Assembly: GCA_937881155.1 (NCBI GenBank)
Contig: CALGFI010000175.1
Coordinates: 1 to 9,078 of the forward strand
DNA length: 9,078 bases
Direction: 5' to 3'
Source of the DNA: an uncultured bacterium
Lineage (GTDB): Bacteria > Actinomycetota > UBA4738 > HRBIN12
Shown here: positions 1 to 5,474 of the stretch, piece after piece
Layout: the number at the start of each line of letters is the position of its first letter
Numbering within the stretch: the first letter of the stretch is position 1
Made by a program: the position numbers and the translations under genes
Notes under the pieces: model-generated
Databases searched by the model: none
Seen by the model: only the letters and a program-made list of their open reading frames with translations
What the model was told of the DNA's origin: nothing

Positions 1-385
1 TCCAGAACAGCGCGTCGAACGGGCACACCTCGACGCAGATCCCGCAGTACATGCAGAGCGCGTAGTCGATGGCGAAGCGGTCGAGCACCTTGACCGAACG
101 CGCCTTTCCGCCCGACGCCGGATCGTGCGTCTCCTTGTGCGTCTCGATGTAGATGCACCAGTCGGGGCACTCGCGTGAGCACTTCCAGCAGACGGTGCAG
201 TTCGCTTCTTTGAGCGCGATCACCCCCCGCGTGCGAGGAGGAAGGTCGGGCTTCTCTTCCGGGTACTGCTGCGTGATCGAAGGCCGGAGCGCGTGCTTGA
301 GCGTGACGCCCAGGCCCTTGACCAGGCCGAGGCCGGTTCCGCGAACCTCAGGCGACCTGCGGACGTCGTCTTCGTCGATCGACAT
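1..385 (-). CDS. nuoI: NADH-quinone oxidoreductase subunit I, 5' part (runs off the window)
   Basis: This is the two-cluster ferredoxin-like subunit of the complex I connecting arm. It carries electrons through clusters N6a and N6b toward NuoB. The first 128 residues are visible and the 3' end is cut by the window edge. After an N-terminal helix and the family signature [14 protein letters not shown] (about residues 41-54), two 4Fe-4S motifs follow: [12 protein letters not shown] (C63, C66, C69, C73) and [12 protein letters not shown] (C111, C114, C117, C121). The ATG at 385-383 follows the nuoH TAG with no gap, and AAGGTGG lies about 11-12 bases upstream as a possible ribosome binding site. 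The spacer between the clusters ([20 protein letters not shown], then [13 protein letters not shown]) resembles NuoI forms I recall from actinobacterial complexes that lack NuoEFG. That subgrouping is from memory. The family assignment is secure. Confidence 0.96.
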   Translation of the reverse strand, partial: MSIDEDDVRRSPEVRGTGLGLVKGLGVTLKHALRPSITQQYPEEKPDLPPRTRGVIALKEANCTVCWKCSRECPDWCIYIETHKETHDPASGGKARSVKVLDRFAIDYALCMYCGICVEVCPFDALFW

Positions 386-1393
386 CTAGAACGCCACCTT
401 CAAGAACCCGACAGCCAAGACCTGGAACAACGCGAGCGGGATCAGCGTGAGCCAAGAGATGCGCTGGAGCTGGTCCTCACGCATCCGCGGGTATGTCGCG
501 CGCAGCCAGATGATGACGAACGAAAGCCCTCCGATCTTTGCCGCCATCCACAACGGCTCCGGGATCGCGTCGAGGAACGGCGCCGGCTGGTACCCGCCGA
601 GGTACAGCACGGACGCGACGGCCGACAGCGCCACGATGCCGCCGTACTCCGCGAGCAGGAAGAACGCGAACTTCAGCCCGGTGTACTCGGTCAGCGCGCC
701 GAAGATGATCTCCGAGTCGGCGACCGGCATGTCGAACGGCGGACGTGTGAGCTCGGCGAGCGCCGCGACGACGAAGATGCCGAACCCGATCGGCTGCGTG
801 ACGACGAACCAGTACTGCTGCTGCGCCTCGACGATCCCCACCATCGAGAGCGTGGCCGCCTGCATGACCACCGCGGCTGCGGCGAGCACGAGCGGCAGCT
901 CGTACGCGATCAGCTGGGCTGCGGCGCGGAGCGCGCCGATCAGGGAGAACTTGTTCGCCGACGCCCACCCGGCCATCAGCGTTCCGATCACGCTCACCGA
1001 CGTGACGGCGAGAACGAAGAAGATGCCGACGTCGAGGTTCAGGATGAAGATCTCGTCGGAGAACGGGATCACGACGAACAGCGCGATGTACGGCACGAGA
1101 ACGACGCCGGGGGCGAGCGAGAACACCCACCGGTCGGCAGCCGCGGGTATGACGTCCTCCTTCTGGATGAACTTCACCCCGTCGGCGAGCAGCTGCGCCC
1201 AGCCGTGGAACCTGCCCGCGTACATCGGCCCGAGCCTGGCCTGCATGTGCGCGAGCACCTTGTGCTCCATGTAGCCGATGCCGAGCGGGGCCACCAGGAA
1301 GAACCCGATCACCACGAGGGTCTTGACGATGAGCACGAGCCAATAGCTGTCCAGCCACTGGTCGACGAAGCTCACGCCCGACTGCGCGATCAC
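386..1393 (-). CDS. nuoH: NADH-quinone oxidoreductase subunit H
   Basis: NuoH is the membrane subunit that forms the quinone chamber entrance and joins the peripheral arm to the proton pumps. The chosen GTG start at 1393 gives 335 residues, normal for the family, and about eight hydrophobic segments. Visible signatures are the loop YMEHKVLAHMQARLGP (41-56) followed by ADGVKFIQKED (70-80), the SANKFSLIGALRAAAQLIAYELP block, and ELTRPPFDMPVADSEI with the acidic TEYTG segment behind it. The last of these is the TM5-TM6 quinone-site loop. The start overlaps the nuoC stop as GTGA, which implies translational coupling. An in-frame GTG at 1375 (VSFVDQW) is a possible alternative, but the strong GAGGAG tract upstream of 1393 favours the longer form. 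The gene follows nuoC directly; nuoD, E, F and G, which usually lie between them, are absent here. Confidence 0.96.
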   Translation of the reverse strand: MIAQSGVSFVDQWLDSYWLVLIVKTLVVIGFFLVAPLGIGYMEHKVLAHMQARLGPMYAGRFHGWAQLLADGVKFIQKEDVIPAAADRWVFSLAPGVVLVPYIALFVVIPFSDEIFILNLDVGIFFVLAVTSVSVIGTLMAGWASANKFSLIGALRAAAQLIAYELPLVLAAAAVVMQAATLSMVGIVEAQQQYWFVVTQPIGFGIFVVAALAELTRPPFDMPVADSEIIFGALTEYTGLKFAFFLLAEYGGIVALSAVASVLYLGGYQPAPFLDAIPEPLWMAAKIGGLSFVIIWLRATYPRMREDQLQRISWLTLIPLALFQVLAVGFLKVAF

Positions 1394-1914
1394 TCCTCCT
1401 CTTCCTCCTCCTCGCCCTCGACGGCGCCGGGCCACGGTTTCACGACGCGCGACATGAGCTCGAAGTCCTTGCGCAGCGGATGGCCCTCGAAGGCCTCGGC
1501 GAGGAGCAGGCGGACGGGCATCGGGTGGTCGTCGAACGTGACGCCGAACATCTCCATCGTCTCGCGCTCGTGCCAGTTCGCCGTCGGGTAGATGTCCGAG
1601 ATGGTCGGACACACCAGACGATCCGCCGGTAGGACCACCTTCACGCGGACGTTGTGCTTGTGGCTCGTCGAGAAGACGTGCGTGACGATCTCGATCCCCG
1701 CTTCACCGCGGTCGACGCCCGCCGTGAAGTCGCAGTAGTCGCACGCGAACTCCGGTTCGTCACGAAGGAAGCGCATGAGCTCGCGGTAGCGCTCGATCGA
1801 GACCGTGACGACCGAGTGACCGAACTGATCCTCGAACGCGAGGACGTCGTCCCCGAACTGCGCGCGAACGCGCGTCTCGACCTCAGGAGGCGGCAGCGGG
1901 AGTGCGCTTGCCAC
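1390..1914 (-). CDS. nuoC: NADH-quinone oxidoreductase subunit C
   Basis: NuoC is the 30-kDa-type peripheral-arm subunit. It carries no cofactor and packs against NuoD, NuoB and NuoI near the quinone site. From the GTG at 1914 the protein has 174 residues. Family signatures are clear: [20 protein letters not shown] (108-127), then HPMPVRLLL and [11 protein letters not shown] (143-153). It is a stand-alone NuoC, not the NuoCD fusion of enterobacteria. The start is inferred: no usable start lies between 1914 and the conserved part of the domain, and AGGGAGA lies about 7 bases upstream. This gives a 32-bp overlap with nuoB. The C-terminus is a run of seven glutamates that doubles as the nuoH ribosome binding tract. 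The stop overlaps nuoH by 4 bp. An upstream in-frame extension to 2010 is unlikely because it lies inside nuoB and looks like out-of-frame translation. Confidence 0.94.
   Translation of the reverse strand: MASALPLPPPEVETRVRAQFGDDVLAFEDQFGHSVVTVSIERYRELMRFLRDEPEFACDYCDFTAGVDRGEAGIEIVTHVFSTSHKHNVRVKVVLPADRLVCPTISDIYPTANWHERETMEMFGVTFDDHPMPVRLLLAEAFEGHPLRKDFELMSRVVKPWPGAVEGEEEEEEE
1394..1413 (-). promoter_or_regulatory. Purine-rich ribosome binding tract for nuoH inside the nuoC tail
   Basis: On the minus strand these 20 bases consist only of GAG and GAA triplets and directly precede the nuoH GTG at 1393. GGAGGA cores sit 6-12 bases upstream, matching the 3' end of 16S rRNA. In the nuoC frame the same bases encode the run of glutamates that ends NuoC. 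The site supports the GTG at 1393 as the nuoH start. Confidence 0.7.
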
Positions 1915-2395
1915 TCCACTTCTCCCTGATGTCCTCGCCGGCGATCTTCTCCTGTAAACGAATGATCCCCTCGAGCAGTGCCTCGGGCCGAGGCGGACAC
2001 CCCGGCACATAGACGTCGACCGGCAGGATCTGGTCGATCCCCTTCGTGACCGAGTACGAGTCCCAGTAGGGGCCCCCGCAGTTGGCGCAGGATCCCATCG
2101 AGATCACGTACTTGGGTTCGGGCATCTGGTCGTACAGGCGCTTGATCACCGGCGACATCTTGTCCGTCGGCGTTCCGGCGATGACGAGCAGGTCCGCCTG
2201 TCGCGGCCCGTGCGCGAAGGGGATCACGCCGAACCGGATGAAATCGTGCTTGGACGTCGATGCCGCGATGAACTCGATGGAGCAGCAGGCGAGCCCGAAG
2301 TTGAACACCCACAGCGAGTAGCGCCGCCCCCAGTTGAGCAGGAACTTGACCGGCTGGATCTGGGCGAGCGGCGTCTTCTCGGTGATCAGGCCCAC
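1883..2395 (-). CDS. nuoB: NADH-quinone oxidoreductase subunit B
   Basis: NuoB carries the terminal 4Fe-4S cluster N2, which reduces quinone at the interface with NuoD and NuoH. The protein has 170 residues. The four expected N2 ligands are visible: the tandem pair in [10 protein letters not shown] (C37, C38), C103 in MGSCANCGG and C133 in VPGCPPRP. An additional cysteine, C106, lies three residues after C103, where I would expect Gly or Ser in many NuoB proteins. The segment [20 protein letters not shown], followed by [15 protein letters not shown], is strongly conserved. The GTG start at 2395 overlaps the nuoA stop by 10 bp and has AAGGGGG about 8 bases upstream. A longer frame to 2614 only shadows nuoA. 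The 3' end overlaps the inferred nuoC start by 32 bp. Confidence 0.96.
   Translation of the reverse strand: MGLITEKTPLAQIQPVKFLLNWGRRYSLWVFNFGLACCSIEFIAASTSKHDFIRFGVIPFAHGPRQADLLVIAGTPTDKMSPVIKRLYDQMPEPKYVISMGSCANCGGPYWDSYSVTKGIDQILPVDVYVPGCPPRPEALLEGIIRLQEKIAGEDIREKWSGKRTPAAAS
1915..1930 (-). promoter_or_regulatory. Ribosome binding site deciding the nuoC start
   Basis: The minus strand reads ATCAGGGAGAAGTGGA directly before GTG at 1914. The AGGGAGA core lies about 7 bases from the start and within nuoB coding sequence. It supports the GTG at 1914 over longer or shorter nuoC forms. Confidence 0.6.
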
Positions 2396-2751
2396 CGCAG
2401 CACCCCCTTGCGCCACGCGTAGAGGAGCCCGACGGCGAGGATGCCGATGAAGATGCCCATCTCCACGACTGCCTGGTAGCCGAGCCCCTCGAAGATGCCG
2501 GCCCACGGAAACAGGAAGACGGCCTCGACGTCGAAGATCACGAACAGGAAGCCGTAGATGTAGTAGCGGACCTGCGACTGCGACCAGCCCTGGCCCACGG
2601 GATCGATACCGCACTCGTAGGTCAGAAGCTTCGTGGGGATCGGACGCCGGGGGGCAACCAGCCGCGCGGCCCCGAACGCCACCGCAACGAGCCCGATGCC
2701 GGTCACCAGGACCGCGAGGACGACCCCGTAGGACTCGTAGTAGGTCTCCAC
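2386..2751 (-). CDS. nuoA: NADH-quinone oxidoreductase subunit A
   Basis: NuoA is a small three-helix membrane subunit at the junction of the membrane and peripheral arms, close to the quinone cavity. It has 121 residues. Hydrophobic segments lie at about 8-30, 63-82 and 96-112. The long loop carries the family signature TYECGIDP (44-51), with the redox-sensitive cysteine C48. The second helix has [12 protein letters not shown] (73-84), whose acidic residues are universal in the family. The GTG start at 2751 is preceded immediately by an in-frame TAA (2754-2752), so no longer form is possible. GGAG lies nine bases upstream. It is the first gene of the A-B-C-H-I block and appears to have its own promoter. 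Confidence 0.96.
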   Translation of the reverse strand: METYYESYGVVLAVLVTGIGLVAVAFGAARLVAPRRPIPTKLLTYECGIDPVGQGWSQSQVRYYIYGFLFVIFDVEAVFLFPWAGIFEGLGYQAVVEMGIFIGILAVGLLYAWRKGVLRWA

Positions 2752-2760
2752 TTAGTGGGG

Positions 2761-2765
2761 CTCCA
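2761..2765 (-). promoter_or_regulatory. Ribosome binding site of nuoA
   Basis: TGGAG on the minus strand lies nine bases upstream of the nuoA GTG at 2751. With the in-frame TAA just before the GTG, it fixes this start. Confidence 0.55.
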
Positions 2766-2795
2766 CGCTTGTGAAGGTTTTCTCGAGCGTCGCGG

Positions 2796-2804
2796 ATTCT
2801 AACA
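2796..2804 (-). promoter_or_regulatory. Probable nuoA promoter, extended -10 element
   Basis: The minus strand reads TGTTAGAAT, a TGn motif joined to a TAGAAT hexamer, which matches the extended -10 consensus for a housekeeping sigma factor. It lies about 45 bases upstream of the nuoA start, in the least GC-rich stretch of the window, after the tandem repeat. No good -35 hexamer is present 16-18 bases upstream, as is common for extended -10 promoters. Transcription would start near 2789, giving a leader of roughly 38 bases. This is inferred from motif and position only. Confidence 0.45.
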
Positions 2805-2819
2805 ACCGAAGCCTGCTTG

Positions 2820-2882
2820 CCTCGCGGGGGCTACGTTCGCTCGCTTCCGCTCGCTCACTTCTTGAGCCCCCGCACCCCAGCC
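2820..2882. repeat. 63-bp tandem repeat, copy 1 (nuoA-proximal)
   Basis: This copy is identical over all 63 bases to the one at 2883-2945. It contains 9-bp inverted arms, GCGGGGGCT at 2824-2832 and AGCCCCCGC at 2865-2873, around a 32-base spacer. The spacer holds a near-perfect 10-bp duplication, TTCGCTCGCT and TCCGCTCGCT (2836-2855). It lies wholly between the synthase gene and nuoA. The organisation resembles a REP-type dispersed palindromic element. It is not a transposable element with its own gene. Confidence 0.9.
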
Positions 2883-2895
2883 CCTCGCGGGGGCT
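2865..2895 (-). terminator. Possible hairpin between the repeat copies, downstream of the synthase stop
   Basis: The arm of copy 1 at 2865-2873 and the arm of copy 2 at 2887-2895 are perfect 9-bp complements separated by only 13 bases, a tighter hairpin than the one inside each copy. On the minus strand it lies 22 bases after the synthase stop and ahead of the nuoA promoter. No U-rich tract follows (the transcript continues CAAGAAGTGAG), so it is not a classical intrinsic terminator. It may stabilise the upstream mRNA 3' end, pause polymerase, or do nothing. Confidence 0.35.
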
Positions 2896-2945
2896 ACGTT
2901 CGCTCGCTTCCGCTCGCTCACTTCTTGAGCCCCCGCACCCCAGCC
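2883..2945. repeat. 63-bp tandem repeat, copy 2 (overlaps the synthase 3' end)
   Basis: This is a perfect copy of 2820-2882 at a period of 63 bp, with inverted arms at 2887-2895 and 2928-2936. Its right-hand 28 bases (2918-2945) are coding: on the minus strand they specify the last eight residues (AGVRGLKK) and the TGA stop of the polyprenyl synthase. A seven-base match to the unit start, CCTCGCG, continues at 2945-2951 but the similarity then ends. Confidence 0.9.
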
Positions 2946-3943
2946 CTCGCGTCGCACCGCGCCGCGAGGTATTCGGCAAGCTGGTCGAGCGCGAAGCTCG
3001 CGGTGCCCTGCTGGAGCCGCCGAACGAGGGCCTGCGCCCGGTCGACCTCGGCGACCACCGCGGCTCGGGCGTGCGCGAGGCCCTCGGCCGCACGGACGAT
3101 CTCGAGCGACCGCGCCAGGCCGTCGCTTTCCGCGCGCCCGGACGCGAGCAGAGCGCGGAGCTCGTCGCCGTCCGGACCCCGATTCAGCGCGTGCAGGACG
3201 GGCAACGTGAAGACGCCCTCGCGAAGGTCCTGACCGGGCTCCTTCTCGAGCTCGCGCTCGGTGGCCGTCACGTCCATGATGTCGTCCGACAGCTGGAAGG
3301 CGAGGCCGAGCGCCTCGCCGAACTCCTCTAGCACGTCGACGTCCTCAGCCGGAGCGTCGGAGAGCATCCCGCCCAGACGGCACGACGTCGCGATCAGTGC
3401 GCCCGTCTTCCGCCGGATGATCTCCATGTACGCGTCTTCGGTCTGGTCGACGCGGCCGGCGGCCTCCACTTCTCGGATCTGCCCGTCGCAGAGCGTGGCG
3501 ATCGTCCGCGCGAGAAGGGCGCAGATGTCTGTACCGAGATCTGTCGAGATCTCCGATGCCCGCGCGAACAGGTAGTCGCCGGTGAGGATCGCCACGGTGT
3601 TGTTCCACCGGACGTTCGCCGCCGGCACGCCGTGACGCGCATCGGCCTCGTCGATCACGTCGTCGTGGTACAGCGTCGCCTGGTGGACGAGCTCGATCGC
3701 TGCCGAGCCGGCGATGAGCCTGGGGTCGGTCGGGTCGCCGAAGTACCCCGACAGCAGCACCAACATCGGGCGGAACCGCTTGCCCCCCGCCTTCAGCAGG
3801 TACGACGAGGTGCGGGCGAGCATGTCGGAGTCGGCGCGGACGGCTTTCTCCAGCGCCGCCTCGACCTCGTCCAGGCGAGCGCGAACGGCGCGTTCGAGCT
3901 CGGCGTCGGGCGCCTCCAGACCGGGGATGATGCGGCGGCTCAC
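2918..3943 (-). CDS. Long-chain trans-polyprenyl diphosphate synthase
   Basis: The enzyme adds isopentenyl diphosphate units to an allylic diphosphate and probably makes the side chain of the respiratory quinone. The protein has 341 residues. It shows GKRFRP (54-59), the first aspartate-rich motif DDVID (94-98) in ELVHQATLYHDDVIDEAD, K179-T180, the second motif DDIMD (220-224) after AFQLS, and PGQDLREG (236-243). Small residues A89 and T90 before the first motif suggest a long product (heptaprenyl or longer). R103-H104 stands where many relatives have two arginines. The GTG start at 3943 is uncertain: GGGAGA is almost adjacent, and a better-spaced GGAAG is 12 bases away. The last eight codons and stop lie in a 63-bp repeat. 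The gene starts 82 bp after nuoN and may be co-transcribed with it. Exact chain length cannot be read from the sequence, so no gene symbol is given. Confidence 0.92.
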   Translation of the reverse strand: MSRRIIPGLEAPDAELERAVRARLDEVEAALEKAVRADSDMLARTSSYLLKAGGKRFRPMLVLLSGYFGDPTDPRLIAGSAAIELVHQATLYHDDVIDEADARHGVPAANVRWNNTVAILTGDYLFARASEISTDLGTDICALLARTIATLCDGQIREVEAAGRVDQTEDAYMEIIRRKTGALIATSCRLGGMLSDAPAEDVDVLEEFGEALGLAFQLSDDIMDVTATERELEKEPGQDLREGVFTLPVLHALNRGPDGDELRALLASGRAESDGLARSLEIVRAAEGLAHARAAVVAEVDRAQALVRRLQQGTASFALDQLAEYLAARCDARAGVRGLKK

Positions 3944-4025
3944 TCTCCCGTCACTCTTCCCTCACTGGGCTTCCCTCGATTGGGCCGTCACCGTGGGGCC
4001 GACCCTACCCGGGCACGGGGCGGCA

Positions 4026-5474
4026 TCACCAACGAAGCACCGCCGCCCGGTCCAGGAACCCGGCGATGAGCCCGGGAAACACGCCGAGCGCGAGCACCGC
4101 GAACGCCGGAACGCTAACCGCCAGCCGAGGCAGAACCGTCTCGTCCGTCTCGGCCACGCCCTCGGGTTCCTGCATGTACATGAGCACGATCACTCGCAGG
4201 TAGAAGAAGGCGGCCACAACGCTGGCCACGACGCCGACGAGAGCGAGCGGCCACGCCCCGACGTCGACCGCCGCGCCGAACACGTACACCTTGGCGACGA
4301 ACCCCGCCGTCGGCGGGATCCCGGCCAGCGACAGCAGGAACAGCGCGAGCAGGGCGGCGAGGAGGGGGCTCCTGCGCCCGAGTCCCCGATAGGACGCAAG
4401 CGTCGTTCGGAGCTCACCGCGCGCCGAGACGAGCATCACGACCCCGAACGCGCCGAGCACCGTGAACGCGTACGCAGCCAGGTAGAACAGGGCGGCGCGG
4501 ATCCCCGTCTCCCCGGCGGCCACCACGCCGGTCAGCACGAACCCCGCGTGGCTGATGCTCGAGTACGCGAGCATGCGTTTGATGTCGGTCTGCGCGATCG
4601 CCAGCACGGATCCGACGACCACAGAGATCGCCGCCAGTGCCCACACCAGCGGACGCCAGTCCCACGCGAGCGGCTGCAGCGCGACGTTGAACACGCGGAT
4701 CAACGCGGCGAACCCGGCGACCTTCGTCGCGGCCGACATGTACGCGGTGACGGCCGTCGGAGCACCCTGATAAACGTCGGGCGTCCACATGTGGAACGGC
4801 ACCGCCGAGACCTTGAAGGCGAATCCAACCGCCAGCAGTCCCATCCCCGCGAGCGCAAGCGCGACGCCCTCGGTCGCACCTGCCAGCGCGCGGGAGATCG
4901 ACGCGAGACTCGTCGAACCGGTCGCGCCGTACGCCATCGCCACGCCGAACAGGAAGAACGCCGACGAGAACGCACCGAGGAGGAAGTACTTCATCGCGCC
5001 CTCGACGGAACCGAGACGTGACGACAGGCCGGTCATCACGTACAGGGCCAGCGAGAGGATCTCGAGCGCCAGGAACACCACGATCAGGTCCGCGGCGACG
5101 GCGATGAGCGTCATCCCCGACGTCGCGAGCAGCACCAGCGCGTAGAACTCGGCGCGCCACTCGTCGGAGCGCTCGAAATAATGATGGCCGTACACGAGGC
5201 CGATCGCCGCGATCACCAGCAGGAGCAGCCGTACGACGACGCCGAACCGGTCCACGGCCACCGCGCCGGCAAGCGCCGTGGGCTCGCCCTCTCGGTTCCA
5301 CAACAGGACCGACGCGACGAGCGCGCCGGCGACCCCGGCGAGGGAGAGGCCCAGAACCGCCACGTGTGCCAGGCCGCGCCAGACAACCGGGACGAGGAGC
5401 ACGACGATCGCCGAGCCCACCAGGACGAGCTCCGGCCCGATCGCGACGACGTCGATCTGCGGCGTGGTGATCAT
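4026..5474 (-). CDS. nuoN: NADH-quinone oxidoreductase subunit N
   Basis: NuoN is the antiporter-like membrane subunit nearest the quinone end and one of three proton-pumping modules. It has 482 residues and about 14 hydrophobic helices. Residues matching the proton path are present: E138 in FLALEIL, K221 in GFAFKVSAVPFHMWTPD, K251 in MSAATKVAGF, and K395 in the broken-helix region GIPPTAGFVAK. QTDIKRMLAYSSISHAG (295-311) is the usual proton-translocation family signature. The ATG at 5474 overlaps the nuoM stop as ATGA. A longer frame to 5582 only covers the nuoM tail. No strong ribosome binding site precedes it, so translation probably depends on reinitiation after nuoM. Confidence 0.97.
   Translation of the reverse strand: MITTPQIDVVAIGPELVLVGSAIVVLLVPVVWRGLAHVAVLGLSLAGVAGALVASVLLWNREGEPTALAGAVAVDRFGVVVRLLLLVIAAIGLVYGHHYFERSDEWRAEFYALVLLATSGMTLIAVAADLIVVFLALEILSLALYVMTGLSSRLGSVEGAMKYFLLGAFSSAFFLFGVAMAYGATGSTSLASISRALAGATEGVALALAGMGLLAVGFAFKVSAVPFHMWTPDVYQGAPTAVTAYMSAATKVAGFAALIRVFNVALQPLAWDWRPLVWALAAISVVVGSVLAIAQTDIKRMLAYSSISHAGFVLTGVVAAGETGIRAALFYLAAYAFTVLGAFGVVMLVSARGELRTTLASYRGLGRRSPLLAALLALFLLSLAGIPPTAGFVAKVYVFGAAVDVGAWPLALVGVVASVVAAFFYLRVIVLMYMQEPEGVAETDETVLPRLAVSVPAFAVLALGVFPGLIAGFLDRAAVLRW

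Noticed and set aside
293..1591. Long open frame on the plus strand across nuoH and nuoC
   Set aside because: It lies opposite genes with clear family motifs. Its product is rich in Arg, Asp, Glu and His with no recognisable domain, as expected of antisense frames in high-GC DNA.
1390..1914. NuoCD fusion
   Set aside because: The frame stops after the NuoC domain and a Glu run. No NuoD sequence follows in any minus frame before nuoH.
2388..2614. Longer nuoB starting upstream within nuoA
   Set aside because: The extra residues are an out-of-frame reading of nuoA. NuoB homology begins at the GTG at 2395, which has a good ribosome binding site.
2820..2945. CRISPR array
   Set aside because: There are only two units, directly adjacent with no unique spacers, and one overlaps a coding sequence. 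No cas genes are nearby.
2752..3233. Small frames across the tandem repeat on both strands (products rich in SERAEASER or RSLPLAHFLSP)
   Set aside because: They are translations of the repeat unit itself. The repeated peptides come from DNA repetition, and no start with a credible ribosome binding site is present.
3944..4032. Promoter before the synthase (TTGGTG at 4027-4032 and TAGGGT at 4002-4007, minus strand), with weak CCGTG/CACGG arms
   Set aside because: The spacing is 19 bp, both hexamers are poor, and the stem is only 5 bp. Motifs of this quality are expected by chance in GC-rich sequence.
3714..5021. Long plus-strand frame (435 codons) opposite nuoN and the synthase
   Set aside because: It has the same low-complexity charged composition and is antisense to well-supported genes, with no motif of its own.
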